Under the pieces are notes generated by a model, which saw only the letters and a program-made list of their open reading frames with translations, was not told where the DNA came from and searched no databases. 64,000 nt of DNA from Collinsella aerofaciens (GTDB lineage: Bacteria > Actinomycetota > Coriobacteriia > Coriobacteriales > Coriobacteriaceae): NCBI RefSeq assembly GCF_028206995.1, contig NZ_JAQLFL010000004.1, positions 78,241 through 142,240 on the forward strand, read 5' to 3'. Of the stretch, positions 41,604 through 51,548 are shown piece after piece; within the stretch, counting starts at the first letter, position 1, and the number at the start of each line of letters is the position of its first letter. The position numbers and the translations under genes are program-made.

Positions 41604-42605
41604 TTAGAGGGCGCTGAGGCTGGGAGTCCATGCGATGGTGGGAGTCGCGCCGTCGAGAACCTCGTTGATGGTGGCGGCCATGCCAGCGAGTAGGCTGTTC
41701 TCGCTTACGGTGAGCGCATCGTAGCCACCGGCGCGCATGAGCTCGCGAATCACCACGGCGCCGGCCAGAATCACGCCCGCGCGCTTGGGCTGCACGCCCG
41801 GCAGCGCAGCGATACCCTCCACATCCAGCGTAGATATACGATCGATGGCGGCCGAGATCTGCTCCATCGAAAGCTCGCGCAGGTGCACAAAGCTCGAGTC
41901 GTACGGCTCCAGTTCGTTGACCAGCGCCACGAGCGTGGTGACGGTACCGCCCACCGCGACGAGGCGCTCGGCGCGCTCAAAGTCGCTGGGCAGGCCCTCA
42001 AAATAGGCGGAGAACTGCTCGCCCGCCCACGCGGCGGCAACCGCAAGCTCGTTCGTCGACGGCGGCAGCGCAGAGAAAAACCGCTCGGTCACGCGACGGC
42101 AACCGATGTCCAGCGAGCGCGTTCCCTCCAGCGCAAAGACCCCGCGCTCCGGCGCGTACACGCCCGTCGCGAGCTCCGTGGAGCCGCCGCCCGAATCGGC
42201 GACGATAATGCGTTCACCGGCAAAGTCGTGCGCCACGCCAAAAAACGTCAGGCGCGCCTCGACTTCTCCTGGAATCACCTGTGGCTCGAGACCCAGCTCG
42301 CGCAGGCCGTCCAGCAGCAGGGCGGCGTTGGACGCATCGCGCGCGGCGCTCGTGCACGTGGTGCAGATGCACGCGGCGCCAAAGGTACGCGCCTCGTCCA
42401 CAAACATACGGCACGCAGCGAGTACACGCTCGACCGCCGTCTCGCAAAAGCGGCCCGTCGCGTCCACGCCCTCGCCCAGATCGGTAATCTCGGTATACTT
42501 GGACGATTCCACGATCGCCCCGCCCTCGACCTGCGCTAGCACTAGTCGCGACGACACCGTTCCCAGGTCGATCGCGGCCACCTTATATCGTTTGCAATTT
42601 GTCAT
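41604..42605 (-). CDS. ppx: Ppx/GppA-family phosphatase (exopolyphosphatase-like)
   Basis: An ASKHA-fold phosphatase acting on polyphosphate or pppGpp. The 333-aa protein has AIDLGTVSSRL (phosphate 1), the catalytic Glu region IPGEVEARLTF, DSGGGSTE (phosphate 2) and AVGGTVTTL. It is the short single-module form without the C-terminal HD domain. It is 20 bp downstream of divIC, a frequent actinobacterial arrangement (eno-divIC-ppx). Confidence 0.9.
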   Translation of the reverse strand: MTNCKRYKVAAIDLGTVSSRLVLAQVEGGAIVESSKYTEITDLGEGVDATGRFCETAVERVLAACRMFVDEARTFGAACICTTCTSAARDASNAALLLDGLRELGLEPQVIPGEVEARLTFFGVAHDFAGERIIVADSGGGSTELATGVYAPERGVFALEGTRSLDIGCRRVTERFFSALPPSTNELAVAAAWAGEQFSAYFEGLPSDFERAERLVAVGGTVTTLVALVNELEPYDSSFVHLRELSMEQISAAIDRISTLDVEGIAALPGVQPKRAGVILAGAVVIRELMRAGGYDALTVSENSLLAGMAATINEVLDGATPTIAWTPSLSAL

Positions 42606-42625
42606 TGCGAGCTCCCCTCCGGGCG

Positions 42626-43390
42626 CTATTTGCCGTTGGACACGACCGTCTGACCCTCGACGCCGTTAAACCCAAACAGCATGTCGAGCGCTTGGATGTA
42701 CCATGGCGCGTCCTTGCCGACTTCTTCGATCTCCTTGGCCACCTCGCTGGCCTTCTTGGCGTTCGACGACTTCTTTTCAGCCGACGACGAGTCCGAATCG
42801 CCGTCCAGGCCCTGCACTTCAATCCTCTTCTCGCCGGGCATCACCAGGCCCAGGTCCTCGGATGCCGCGTCCTTGATACCCTCCTCCGAGAGCAGCTTGT
42901 CGACGCTTTTTTGCAGCTCATCATTGTATTGCTGGCGAATCTCGACCTGCTTGGCCAAGATATCGCTCGAACGCTTTGCCACGTACAGGTCGCGCACGGG
43001 GAAATACAGGCTCACGAGCACCAGGGCAACGACGATGCCGATGAATAGCCCTCGCTGAGGACCGTGGGTAAAGTCGTAGATCGCCTTGACCACCGCGTTG
43101 TCGTTGGCGTAGTGCATAAAGTCCGAGCCCGAAAGACGGTTCGAGGGCCTGCTCGACCTATCGTGCGTTTGAGCCGACGAGCGCTGAGCATGCGACGAAC
43201 GTGCCGGGCGCACTGGTCCATCTGTCGAAGTATTCACTTGAGCATTGGGGCGCGAGGTACTTGTCGGGCGCTGTATGGAGCGGTCGGCGCCGGCGTAGGC
43301 GGACCCACCGAGCTGCACCGTGCGCGCACGGCGAGGCGACGGCTCACGCGAACCGGCGGAATAGTACCTGTTGTCGTAAATCTGATCCAT
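42626..43390 (-). CDS. Septum formation initiator, DivIC/FtsB family
   Basis: A 254-aa bitopic division protein. A long disordered, Arg/Ser-rich N-terminus is followed by a membrane helix (GLFIGIVVALVLVSLYF), a short coiled coil (SSDILAKQVEIRQQYNDELQK) and the conserved end around EDLGLVMPGEKRI. It would bridge FtsL/FtsQ at the septum. ATG 43390 (MDQIYDNRYY) is preferred; the longer ORF start adds proline/alanine-rich sequence. Its place between eno and ppx supports the call. Confidence 0.85.
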   Translation of the reverse strand: MDQIYDNRYYSAGSREPSPRRARTVQLGGSAYAGADRSIQRPTSTSRPNAQVNTSTDGPVRPARSSHAQRSSAQTHDRSSRPSNRLSGSDFMHYANDNAVVKAIYDFTHGPQRGLFIGIVVALVLVSLYFPVRDLYVAKRSSDILAKQVEIRQQYNDELQKSVDKLLSEEGIKDAASEDLGLVMPGEKRIEVQGLDGDSDSSSAEKKSSNAKKASEVAKEIEEVGKDAPWYIQALDMLFGFNGVEGQTVVSNGK

Positions 43391-43481
43391 GTGCGCCTTG
43401 TGCGGTTGAGGTTTGTTTGCGCTAAGTCCTTTAGTTATAGCACGAGCGCCCGCACCGCCTTCGCCAGCCTTTGCTCGACAT

Positions 43482-43512
43482 AAAAAAGGCGCTGAGCCAT
43501 ATGGCCCAGCGC
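43482..43512 (-). terminator. Intrinsic terminator after eno
   Basis: Stem GGCGCTGAGCC / GGCCCAGCGCC followed on the minus strand by T6. Confidence 0.85.
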
Positions 43513-43586
43513 CCAATGGTGCTCAACAGCGCCCGGCTGGAGCAAGGCAAATCCGAGTCTTCCCCGCCCCCGCGACCTCCGCGTGC

Positions 43587-44888
<1,302 letters not shown>

Positions 44889-45014
44889 TCACTTGGAAAC
44901 GTAGTGGATGCAAGCGACCGGCTGACCGTACACCATCGGTGCGTCTTCGTAAGTTAGCCATGTCGCACTTTTTGCATTATGCCCTAAGTTAGCTGAGGGA
45001 TACACTTGATTTTC

Positions 45015-45061
45015 GAAAAATTTAGCGGGAACGATGAGGCGTGTCAGCCCGTCGTTCCCGC
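45015..45061 (-). terminator. Intrinsic terminator after mazG
   Basis: Stem GCGGGAACGA / TCGTTCCCGC (45025-45034 and 45052-45061) followed on the minus strand by AAATTTTT. Confidence 0.8.
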
Positions 45062-45065
45062 AGTC

Positions 45066-45926
45066 TTACTCCTCCGCCTTTGCGGCATCCCACAGGTCGT
45101 TGAGGCCGTGGGTCGAAAGCTCGGCAAGATCCACGTGGGCATCGGACGCCATCTGCTCCATCGCGGCCCAGCGACGGCGGAACTTTGCCGTGCTGGCGCG
45201 CAGGGCACTCTCGGCGTCGATCCCCTCTTTGCGCGCGACGTTGACCAAGGCAAAGAGCAGGTCTCCAAACTCCATCTCGCGCTCGGGCGAGCCGGGAGCC
45301 TCGGCCTCAAACTCGGCACGTTCCTCGGCGACCTCGTCCCACACGTCCTGGACCGTCTCCCACTCAAAGCCCACGGCCGCTGCCTTGCGCGACACCTTCT
45401 GCGCCTGCATCAATGCCGGCAGATGCGTGGGCACGCCGTCGAGCAGGCCCTCGGGCGCAGCCTCGCCTGCTGCCACGGCCTTGTCCTTGGCAGCCTTCTC
45501 GGCAAGCTTGACCTCGTCCCAGATCTTGAGCACCTCGTCGGAGTTATCGGCATCCGCATCGCCAAACACGTGCGGATGACGGCGGATGAGCTTGGCATCG
45601 ATATCACGCGCCACGTCGGTCAGTGTAAACTCGCCGGCGTCAGCAGCAATCTGCGCATGCAGCACGACCTGCATGAGCACGTCGCCCAGCTCCTCGCGTA
45701 GGTGAACCGCGTCGTCCGCCTCGATGCAGTCGAGCGCCTCGTAGGCCTCCTCGATCATGTTCTTGCCAATGCTGCGGTGCGTCTGCTCACGGTCCCACGG
45801 GCAGCCATCGGGCTGACGCAGACGCCAGATGGTCTGCACCAGATGCTGCAGCTCGGTCGACGCGTCTACCAGCGTAGACAGATCGCGCGAGCCCTCGGCA
45901 TTTTGCTGAGCCATGTGCTGCGCCAT
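45066..45926 (-). CDS. mazG: MazG nucleoside triphosphate pyrophosphohydrolase
   Basis: Hydrolyses NTPs/dNTPs to monophosphates and pyrophosphate. The 286-aa protein has the first MazG domain with CPWDREQTHRSI and the metal motif EEAYEALDCI...EELGDVLMQVV, and a second weaker module with EFGDLLFALVNVAR. Its start codon lies 2 bp past the yfcE stop, with the GAGGAG of yfcE's end acting as its ribosome site. Confidence 0.93.
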   Translation of the reverse strand: MAQHMAQQNAEGSRDLSTLVDASTELQHLVQTIWRLRQPDGCPWDREQTHRSIGKNMIEEAYEALDCIEADDAVHLREELGDVLMQVVLHAQIAADAGEFTLTDVARDIDAKLIRRHPHVFGDADADNSDEVLKIWDEVKLAEKAAKDKAVAAGEAAPEGLLDGVPTHLPALMQAQKVSRKAAAVGFEWETVQDVWDEVAEERAEFEAEAPGSPEREMEFGDLLFALVNVARKEGIDAESALRASTAKFRRRWAAMEQMASDAHVDLAELSTHGLNDLWDAAKAEE

Positions 45927-45928
45927 GG

Positions 45929-46477
45929 CTACTCCTCCTCCATGACCACGTGGCGGAACGCGCCGCCCTCGTAGATGCCGTAGCTGTGCGAGCCGTCCTT
46001 GGGGATGCTCACGCTACCGGGGTTGAAGAGCCACAGGCCCGGGTGCGCGGCGCTTTCCTCGTTGACCTTGATGTGCGTATGGCCGTAGACGAGCGCGGAG
46101 CCCTCGGGCAGCGCGGGCGCGTGGTCGACGCTGTTGTGCATACCGGCGCCAAAGACATGGCCGTGCGTCAGGAACAGTTCACGGCCGGTCTCGTCGAACA
46201 GCGTGGCGTAGTCCGCCATGACGGGAAAGTCGAGGACCATCTGGTCGACCTCGGCGTCACAGTTGCCGCGCACCGCGATGATACGGTCGGCCAGGGCGTT
46301 GAGCAGCGGGATCACGCGCTTGGGGGCGTAATCGCGCGGCAGGTCGTTGCGCGGACCGTGGTAGAGCAGGTCGCCCAGCAGCACGATGCGGTCGGGCTGC
46401 TGGGATTCGATGGCGGCGACCAGGCGCTCGGCCCAGTATGCCGAGCCGTGGATGTCGGAGGCGATGAGGTATTTCAT
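45929..46477 (-). CDS. yfcE: YfcE/MJ0936-type phosphodiesterase
   Basis: A 182-aa metallophosphoesterase with SDIHGS at the N-terminus, LGDLLYHGPRN, VRGNCDAEVDQ, LTHGHVFG and VYGHTHIK, matching the YfcE/MJ0936 family. ATG 46477 (MKYLIASDIHG) has AAAGGA upstream. It is translationally coupled to mazG. Confidence 0.9.
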   Translation of the reverse strand: MKYLIASDIHGSAYWAERLVAAIESQQPDRIVLLGDLLYHGPRNDLPRDYAPKRVIPLLNALADRIIAVRGNCDAEVDQMVLDFPVMADYATLFDETGRELFLTHGHVFGAGMHNSVDHAPALPEGSALVYGHTHIKVNEESAAHPGLWLFNPGSVSIPKDGSHSYGIYEGGAFRHVVMEEE

Positions 46478-46530
46478 GGTGGTCCTTTCGGTGAGGTTGA
46501 TGGGGTGGGTGTGGCGCGTCGCCGACCGTG

Positions 46531-47016
46531 TCACTCAAATTGCAGAGCCGCGGCTTGTGCTGCCTGCATCACGCGCTGGAGCGGCACACCGTGCTCGCGG
46601 GCAAGGCGGGCGCAGTCCTCGTACTCGGGCGCTGCACGCTCGCTGCCGTCGGGCAGGGCGGCCACCTTGACGAACACCTCGCCCCATGGCGTCGTTACGC
46701 GCTCAAAGCGGCGTGGTAGGCAAACGCGCTCCATAACCTGGCGACGAATGCCGTTGGTCGTGGTTTCCAAGAAGATGATCGTCTGCAGGCGCTCGATATC
46801 CTCGTAGGTGCAGATTACCTGCAGCTGCCAGCCGGGGCGGCCTTTCTTACAATAGAGGGGCAGCCAGTGCACCTCGCGCGCACCCGCCTCGCGCAGGCGG
46901 TCGGCGGCGTAGGCGAGTACCTCAGGCGACGCGTCGTCGATGTCGCATTCCAGCTTGACGATGGTTTCGGGCGCATCGGTCTCGCGGGACAGCGGGGATG
47001 TGCTATCGCATGGCAT
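46531..47016 (-). CDS. LarC C-terminal-domain protein (nickel-insertion / DUF111-like)
   Basis: A 161-aa protein matching the C-terminal part of LarC, the CTP-dependent enzyme that inserts nickel into the pincer cofactor of lactate racemase-type enzymes. Key stretches are LECDIDDASPEVLAYAADRLREAGA, EDIERLQTIIFLETTTNGIR and AAPEYEDCARLAREHGVPLQ. In Lactobacillus, LarC is made from two ORFs by frameshifting; here no LarC1-like sequence is in any frame upstream. ATG 47016 has AAAGGAG 9 nt upstream. It may be a stand-alone LarC2 or a remnant. Confidence 0.82.
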   Translation of the reverse strand: MPCDSTSPLSRETDAPETIVKLECDIDDASPEVLAYAADRLREAGAREVHWLPLYCKKGRPGWQLQVICTYEDIERLQTIIFLETTTNGIRRQVMERVCLPRRFERVTTPWGEVFVKVAALPDGSERAAPEYEDCARLAREHGVPLQRVMQAAQAAALQFE

Positions 47017-47122
47017 ACGGTCCGGCTCCTTTCCGCGCGGGCTCGTTTTGTTCATCCAAACGCTAGCACATCGGACGTGGCACAAGCGTGACTTTCGTCC
47101 GTCGCCGCCCTCGCCCCCATCC

Positions 47123-47187
47123 AAACGTGTACGTCAGTCTCCAAACATGTCATTATTTGTCGGTTTTGGAGGCTGACGTACACGTTT
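47123..47187. repeat. Intergenic palindrome with 23-bp arms
   Basis: Arms AAACGTGTACGTCAGTCTCC (47123 onwards) and its complement ending at 47187, with one mismatch and a 20-nt loop. It lies in the 299-bp gap between the LarC-like gene and the divergent histidinol-phosphatase. No other feature is seen in the gap. Confidence 0.75.
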
Positions 47188-47315
47188 TGAGAGCAAGCGA
47201 GGCCGCACCGCGCGCCGCGCAGCCTTTCCAATCGATTTCGACCCCCGGCGTGCCCGGCGTGTTGAGAGCTGCGCCATTACAATGGAGCGGATTCGCTTGA
47301 CGCAAAGGAGTCGCC

Positions 47316-48227
47316 ATGCCCACCTGCCCGCTGGTCGATTGCCACACCCACACTTCGTTTTCGGATGGCCATGCCTCGTTTGAGGACAACGTTCGCGCCG
47401 CTGCTGCGGCCGGCTGCCGCGCTATGGTCTCGACCGACCATCTCACCCTGCCCGCCAGCATGGACGCCAACTGCGAAGTGCAAGTTGTCGAGGGCGACCT
47501 GACGGCACATCGCCTGGCATTTGAGGACGCCCGCAAGCTCGCCGCGCAGATCGCGCCGGAGCTCGAGCTTGTCTATGGCTTTGAATGCGACTGGTACGAA
47601 GGTTGCGAGCCTTTGGTTGAGCGCTGGTCCGCGGGTGCCATAGTGCGCTTGGGCAGCGTGCATTGGATTGGCAACCCAGGCGATATCATGGCCGGCGCCG
47701 CGGGCACGGCGGGAACGGAAAACGTCGCTCGTCCCGATACGCCCGATTCGCGCTGCGGTTGGATCGACGACGACACCAACCTGCATGTTTGGGAAAACCT
47801 GGGCGTGCGCGGTGTGTGGGAGCGCTATGTCGATGACTGGTGCCGCGCCTGCGAGAGCCCGCTTAACTTTGATGTGATGGCCCACCCCGACCTGGTCATG
47901 CGCTTTTCGAAGGAAGGCTTTGCGCCCGATTTTGACCCCGCGCCGTTTTGGGAGCAGATGGCCGAATGTGCCCACGATACGGGTCACCGTGTCGAAGTCT
48001 CGACCGCCGCGCCGCGCAAGGGCCTCGACGACTATTACCCCTCGACGGGACTGTTGCGTTGCTTTGCCCACGCCGAGGTGCCGATCACTTTTGGCTCGGA
48101 CGCACACCGCGCCTGCGACATCTGCTGGAACATCCGCGAGGCTCAGGCCCACGCCTACGACTGCGGCTACCGGGCCTTCGATATCCCCCACCCCACCGGC
48201 GAATGGCAACCCACACCCCTCGCCTAA
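47316..48227 (+). CDS. Histidinol-phosphatase, PHP family
   Basis: Dephosphorylates histidinol phosphate, the step before HisD. The 303-aa PHP-domain protein has the metal-binding DCHTHTSFSDG (His10, His12), STDHL, GSVHWIG, MAHPDL and GSDAHRA motifs. HisK-type activity is supported by convergence with the his operon, which otherwise lacks this enzyme. CAAAGGAG precedes the ATG. Confidence 0.9.
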   Translation: MPTCPLVDCHTHTSFSDGHASFEDNVRAAAAAGCRAMVSTDHLTLPASMDANCEVQVVEGDLTAHRLAFEDARKLAAQIAPELELVYGFECDWYEGCEPLVERWSAGAIVRLGSVHWIGNPGDIMAGAAGTAGTENVARPDTPDSRCGWIDDDTNLHVWENLGVRGVWERYVDDWCRACESPLNFDVMAHPDLVMRFSKEGFAPDFDPAPFWEQMAECAHDTGHRVEVSTAAPRKGLDDYYPSTGLLRCFAHAEVPITFGSDAHRACDICWNIREAQAHAYDCGYRAFDIPHPTGEWQPTPLA

Positions 48228-48229
48228 GA

Positions 48230-48260
48230 CTAGTCGTTGGGGACGTTCTTAAATGACTAG
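48230..48260. repeat. Short palindromic repeat, family C copy 2
   Basis: CTAGTCGTT / AATGACTAG arms enclosing GGGGACGTTCTTA, the reverse-orientation relative of 9744-9773. Its right end overlaps the hisE stop region. Confidence 0.65.
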
Positions 48261-48574
48261 TGGCGGCGGGCGTTGAGTTCGCCGGCAAGCTCGTCGAGGG
48301 TGATGCCGTAGCGCTCAAGCGTCACGAGCAGGTGGTAGACCAGGTCGCCGGCCTCGTAGCGGATGTGGTCGTGATCGTTATCCTTGCAGGCCATGATGAC
48401 CTCGCTCGCCTCCTCGGCAAGCTTCTTGAGCAGCTCGTCCTCGACGTCGGTCAACAGACGCGCGGTATAGCTCTCCTGCGGCGACGCGTCGCGACGGCCA
48501 TGAATCACCTCGGCCAGCCCCGTCAGCGTCTCACCGATATTTCCCGGCTGCACGTTAGCTGTTCTGACTCCCAT
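48257..48574 (-). CDS. hisE: Phosphoribosyl-ATP pyrophosphatase
   Basis: Second enzyme of histidine synthesis (PR-ATP to PR-AMP). The 105-aa all-alpha MazG-fold protein has SYTARLL, KKLAEEASEVIMACK (metal-binding Glu residues) and YEAGDLVYHLLV. It is the last gene of the his operon. Confidence 0.94.
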   Translation of the reverse strand: MGVRTANVQPGNIGETLTGLAEVIHGRRDASPQESYTARLLTDVEDELLKKLAEEASEVIMACKDNDHDHIRYEAGDLVYHLLVTLERYGITLDELAGELNARRH

Positions 48575-48589
48575 GGTTATTTCCTCTCG

Positions 48590-48817
48590 TTACTGCAGCG
48601 TAAAGTAGGTACCGGTCTCATCGAACCGAGGCTTTGCGCCCTTTTTCTCAAAGAACTCGACGATGACGGCATGGGCCTCATCGAGCCTTTCCTTCTCGGC
48701 CTCGAGCCAAAGCGACTGCGCCCCGCAGGCATCAGTCAGGTGCACGCGACATGGCACGCCCGCGCGGAGGAGCTCGGTGTTGCAGTCGGCGACCTCGAAC
48801 GGCGTCACGACTTTCAT
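48590..48817 (-). CDS. Small protein of unknown function inside the his operon (75 aa)
   Basis: Lies between hisI and hisE. Its ATG overlaps the hisI stop by 4 bp and it ends 15 bp before hisE, so it is translated as part of the operon. The sequence has a central [15 protein letters not shown], a charged helix ([21 protein letters not shown]) and a YFTLQ end. It is soluble and has two Cys. No known his enzyme matches. It may belong to a small alpha/beta family conserved in Coriobacteriia, which I cannot verify. Confidence 0.75.
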   Translation of the reverse strand: MKVVTPFEVADCNTELLRAGVPCRVHLTDACGAQSLWLEAEKERLDEAHAVIVEFFEKKGAKPRFDETGTYFTLQ

Positions 48818-49155
48818 CGCACTCCCCCTTCCACGCGCTTAAAGAAGCAGGTACGGTTGCCGGTATGGCAGGCCGGGCCCGGCGAGTCGACCTTGACCAG
48901 CAGCGTATCGCTATCGCAGTCGGCCCAGAGCTCCTTGACCGCTTGCATATTGCCGCTCGTCGCGCCCTTGTTCCAGAGCTCCTGGCGACTGCGGCTCCAA
49001 AACCACGTGGTACCGGTCTTGAGCGTCAGCCCCACCGATTCCTCATTCATCCAGGCAACCATAAGCACCTCGCCGGTGTCATATTGCTGAACCACACAAG
49101 GAATCAGCCCGTTGGCATCGTATTTAAGATTCGCTGGAGTAGTAATTTCTCTCAT
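48814..49155 (-). CDS. hisI: Phosphoribosyl-AMP cyclohydrolase
   Basis: Opens the purine ring of PR-AMP. The 113-aa protein has [32 protein letters not shown], the Asp-rich metal site DCDSDTLLV and the zinc cysteines in CHTGNRTCF. The start is set at 49155 ([10 protein letters not shown]); a longer form would read through the upstream hairpin. Confidence 0.95.
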   Translation of the reverse strand: MREITTPANLKYDANGLIPCVVQQYDTGEVLMVAWMNEESVGLTLKTGTTWFWSRSRQELWNKGATSGNMQAVKELWADCDSDTLLVKVDSPGPACHTGNRTCFFKRVEGGVR

Positions 49156-49193
49156 TTCAATTCCCAAATTTAAACATCGCCGGTCGGCGAGGG

Positions 49194-49291
49194 TTGTCCA
49201 GGTGCCCGAGATTCCGAGCGACAAGCCCGACGACGCGTACTTAAGTACGCGAGGAGGGTTGGAGCCGGAAGGTCGGGTGCCTGGGCAAGCC
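49194..49291. repeat. Long hairpin in the hisF-hisI gap (family E)
   Basis: Arms TGTCCAGGTGCCCGA and TCGGGTGCCTGGGCA pair with two mismatches. They enclose further pairing and a perfect GCGTACTTAAGTACGC palindrome at the tip (about 49235-49250). It interrupts an otherwise tightly packed operon and has no U-tract. Confidence 0.75.
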
Positions 49292-49297
49292 GCAGCA

Positions 49298-50080
49298 CTA
49301 GAAGTCCAACCTCACAGGAATACCCTGCGACGCCATATATTCCTTCACCTGGCGAATGCTGAAGGTTCCAAAGTGAAAGACGCTTGCCGCCAGCACGGCA
49401 TCGGCCTCGCCCTCGATCACGCCCTCGGCAAAATGCTCGAGCGTGCCCACACCGCCGCTCGCGATCACCGGAATCGGCACCGCGCGCGCCACGGCGCGGG
49501 TGAGCGCCAGGTCAAATCCGGCCTTGGTGCCGTCGCGGTCCATACTGGTGAGCAAGATCTCGCCGGCGCCGCGACGGGCCGCCTCCTCGGCCCACGCCAC
49601 CGCGTCGATACCCGTGGCGTTGCGGCCGCCTGCGGTAAAGACCTCCCACTTGTCGGCACCAGATGCGCCGGGCAAACCGACGCGCTTGGCATCGATCGCC
49701 ACGACCACGGCCTGGCTGCCAAACGCCGCGGCAGCCTGGCTGATCAGCGACGGGTCACGCACGGCGGCAGAGTTGAGCGACACCTTATCGGCACCGGCGG
49801 CAACCATGGTCCGCATGCCCGCCAAGTCGCGGAAACCGCCACCCACGGTATAGGGAATAGCGAGCTCCTCGGCCGCATGCGCCGCCATCTCGATAGTCGT
49901 CGCACGGTTGTCGCTCGTCGCGGTAATGTCCAAAAATACGACCTCGTCCGCACCCTCGCGGTCGTAGGCGCGGGCCAGCTCCACCGGATCGCCGGCATCG
50001 CGCAAGCTCACAAAGTTGACGCCCTTGACCACGCGGCCGTCCTTGACGTCCAGACAGGGAATTACGCGCTTGGTAAGCAT
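49298..50080 (-). CDS. hisF: Imidazole glycerol phosphate synthase, cyclase subunit
   Basis: A 260-aa TIM barrel that closes the imidazole ring with ammonia from HisH. Motifs: [17 protein letters not shown], catalytic Asp in this stretch and in [13 protein letters not shown], phosphate loops GGGFRD and ASGGVG. It is 3 bp downstream of hisA. Confidence 0.97.
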   Translation of the reverse strand: MLTKRVIPCLDVKDGRVVKGVNFVSLRDAGDPVELARAYDREGADEVVFLDITATSDNRATTIEMAAHAAEELAIPYTVGGGFRDLAGMRTMVAAGADKVSLNSAAVRDPSLISQAAAAFGSQAVVVAIDAKRVGLPGASGADKWEVFTAGGRNATGIDAVAWAEEAARRGAGEILLTSMDRDGTKAGFDLALTRAVARAVPIPVIASGGVGTLEHFAEGVIEGEADAVLAASVFHFGTFSIRQVKEYMASQGIPVRLDF

Positions 50081-50083
50081 GGG

Positions 50084-50827
50084 CTACTCCTCCCCTCGAG
50101 CGGCGGCCAGCGCCTGGGCCAGCGTAAAGTTGCCCTCGTAGAGCGCACGACCGGTAATGGCGCCTTCAATCGCGCCCTCACCCACTGCGGCCAGCGCACG
50201 GATGTCGTCGAGCGTCGAGATGCCGCCCGATGCCACGACGGGAAAGCCCGCGACCTCGGCCACATGGCGATACGCCGCCACATCGATGCCCGTCTGCATG
50301 CCATCGCGCGCAATGTCGGTATACACCAGATGCTTAAAACCCAGCTCGGAAAGCTGCGCCACAGCGTCGTCGAGCGCCACGCCCGCGCCGTCACGCCAGC
50401 CATTCACCTTGACCTGGCCGTCGCGTGCGGCGATGTCTGCCACCAGCAGCTCGCCAAAGCCTTGGGCCGCCACCTCGGCAAAACCCGGCTCGGTCACTAG
50501 CACCGTGCCTAGCGCGATGCGGCGAGCACCATAGCCGGCCAACTCGTCGATGCGCGCAAGCGAGCGGACGCCGCCGCCCACGTCCACGGACAGACCGTCG
50601 ACGCCGCAGATGGCCTTGATCGCCGCCGAGTTGGCAGAGCATGTGTCCTCGTCCTCGCCAAAGGCAGAGGACAAATCGACGACGTGCACCCAGCTTGCGC
50701 CCTGCTCGGCAAACGAGCGAGCAACGGCCACGGGGTCGTCGGAATATACCTTGCAGCGGCTGCGGTCGCCGCGCTCAAGGCGCACGACCTTGCCGCCGAT
50801 CAGATCGATTGCGGGAAACAGAATCAT
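50084..50827 (-). CDS. hisA: Phosphoribosylformimino-5-aminoimidazole carboxamide ribotide isomerase
   Basis: A 247-aa TIM barrel with FPAIDLIGGKVVRLERGD (catalytic Asp), VDVGGGVRS and TDIARDGMQTGID, ending ASGGIST. It overlaps hisH by 4 bp. Confidence 0.96.
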   Translation of the reverse strand: MILFPAIDLIGGKVVRLERGDRSRCKVYSDDPVAVARSFAEQGASWVHVVDLSSAFGEDEDTCSANSAAIKAICGVDGLSVDVGGGVRSLARIDELAGYGARRIALGTVLVTEPGFAEVAAQGFGELLVADIAARDGQVKVNGWRDGAGVALDDAVAQLSELGFKHLVYTDIARDGMQTGIDVAAYRHVAEVAGFPVVASGGISTLDDIRALAAVGEGAIEGAITGRALYEGNFTLAQALAAARGEE

Positions 50828-51525
50828 CGGCCAACCTCCTCGACGATGTTGACGAAGTTCTTAAGGATGCGCTGACCCAGCGCGGAGGATTTCTCGGGAT
50901 GGAACTGGCAGCCCCACACGTTGCCGTGGCGCACGATGCACGGGAAGCTCCGCGTATAGTGCGTGCGCGCCAGTACATCGGCGGCATCGGCATCGTCGGC
51001 CACCGCGTAGCTGTGGGTGAAGTACATGTTGGCACCCTCGGCAAAACCAGTAAGCAGCGGATCGGCCGCACCGGCGGGCGTCATGTGCACCTGGTCCCAG
51101 CCCACGTGCGGCACCTTCAGGCGACTCGATTTCAAGCGCGTGCACGAGCCACGCATAATACCCAGGCCATCGACCCAGGGACCGCCAGCCTGCTCGGAGA
51201 CGTCGCCGTCCGTGGCAACACCCTCGTCCGCCGGCACACCCTCGTCGCCGCGCTCAAAAAACAGCTGAAGGCCCAGGCAGATACCGAGCAGTGGAGTTCC
51301 GGCGGCGACGGCATCGAGCACCGCGTCCGCCTCGCCGCTCTGGCGCATAAAGGCGATTGCGTCATAGAACGCGCCCACGCCCGGGATGACCAGGCCGTCG
51401 GCATTGCGGATCTGCTCCGGATCGTCCGATGTGCAGGCGGCGGCACCGGCGCGCGCAAGCCCGCGCGCAACGCTCGACAAGTTGCCCTTGTGGTAGTCAA
51501 CCACCACGATCTTCGGTTCGCCCAC
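50824..51525 (-). CDS. hisH: Imidazole glycerol phosphate synthase, glutaminase subunit
   Basis: A 233-aa class I glutamine amidotransferase. The nucleophile Cys is in LLGICLGLQLFFE, and the His-Glu pair is in CQFHPEKSS. The oxyanion region is PGVGAF. It carries a roughly 30-residue insert after the nucleophile helix (GDEGVPADEGVATDGDVSEQ). It is coupled to hisA. Confidence 0.96.
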   Translation of the reverse strand: MGEPKIVVVDYHKGNLSSVARGLARAGAAACTSDDPEQIRNADGLVIPGVGAFYDAIAFMRQSGEADAVLDAVAAGTPLLGICLGLQLFFERGDEGVPADEGVATDGDVSEQAGGPWVDGLGIMRGSCTRLKSSRLKVPHVGWDQVHMTPAGAADPLLTGFAEGANMYFTHSYAVADDADAADVLARTHYTRSFPCIVRHGNVWGCQFHPEKSSALGQRILKNFVNIVEEVGR

Positions 51526-51548
51526 GCGACCCCTCCCTTATCTCATTC

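Noticed and set aside
46531..47124. Programmed-frameshift larC as in Lactobacillus
   Set aside because: No LarC1-like sequence is found in any frame upstream on the same strand, and the ORF has its own ribosome-binding site.
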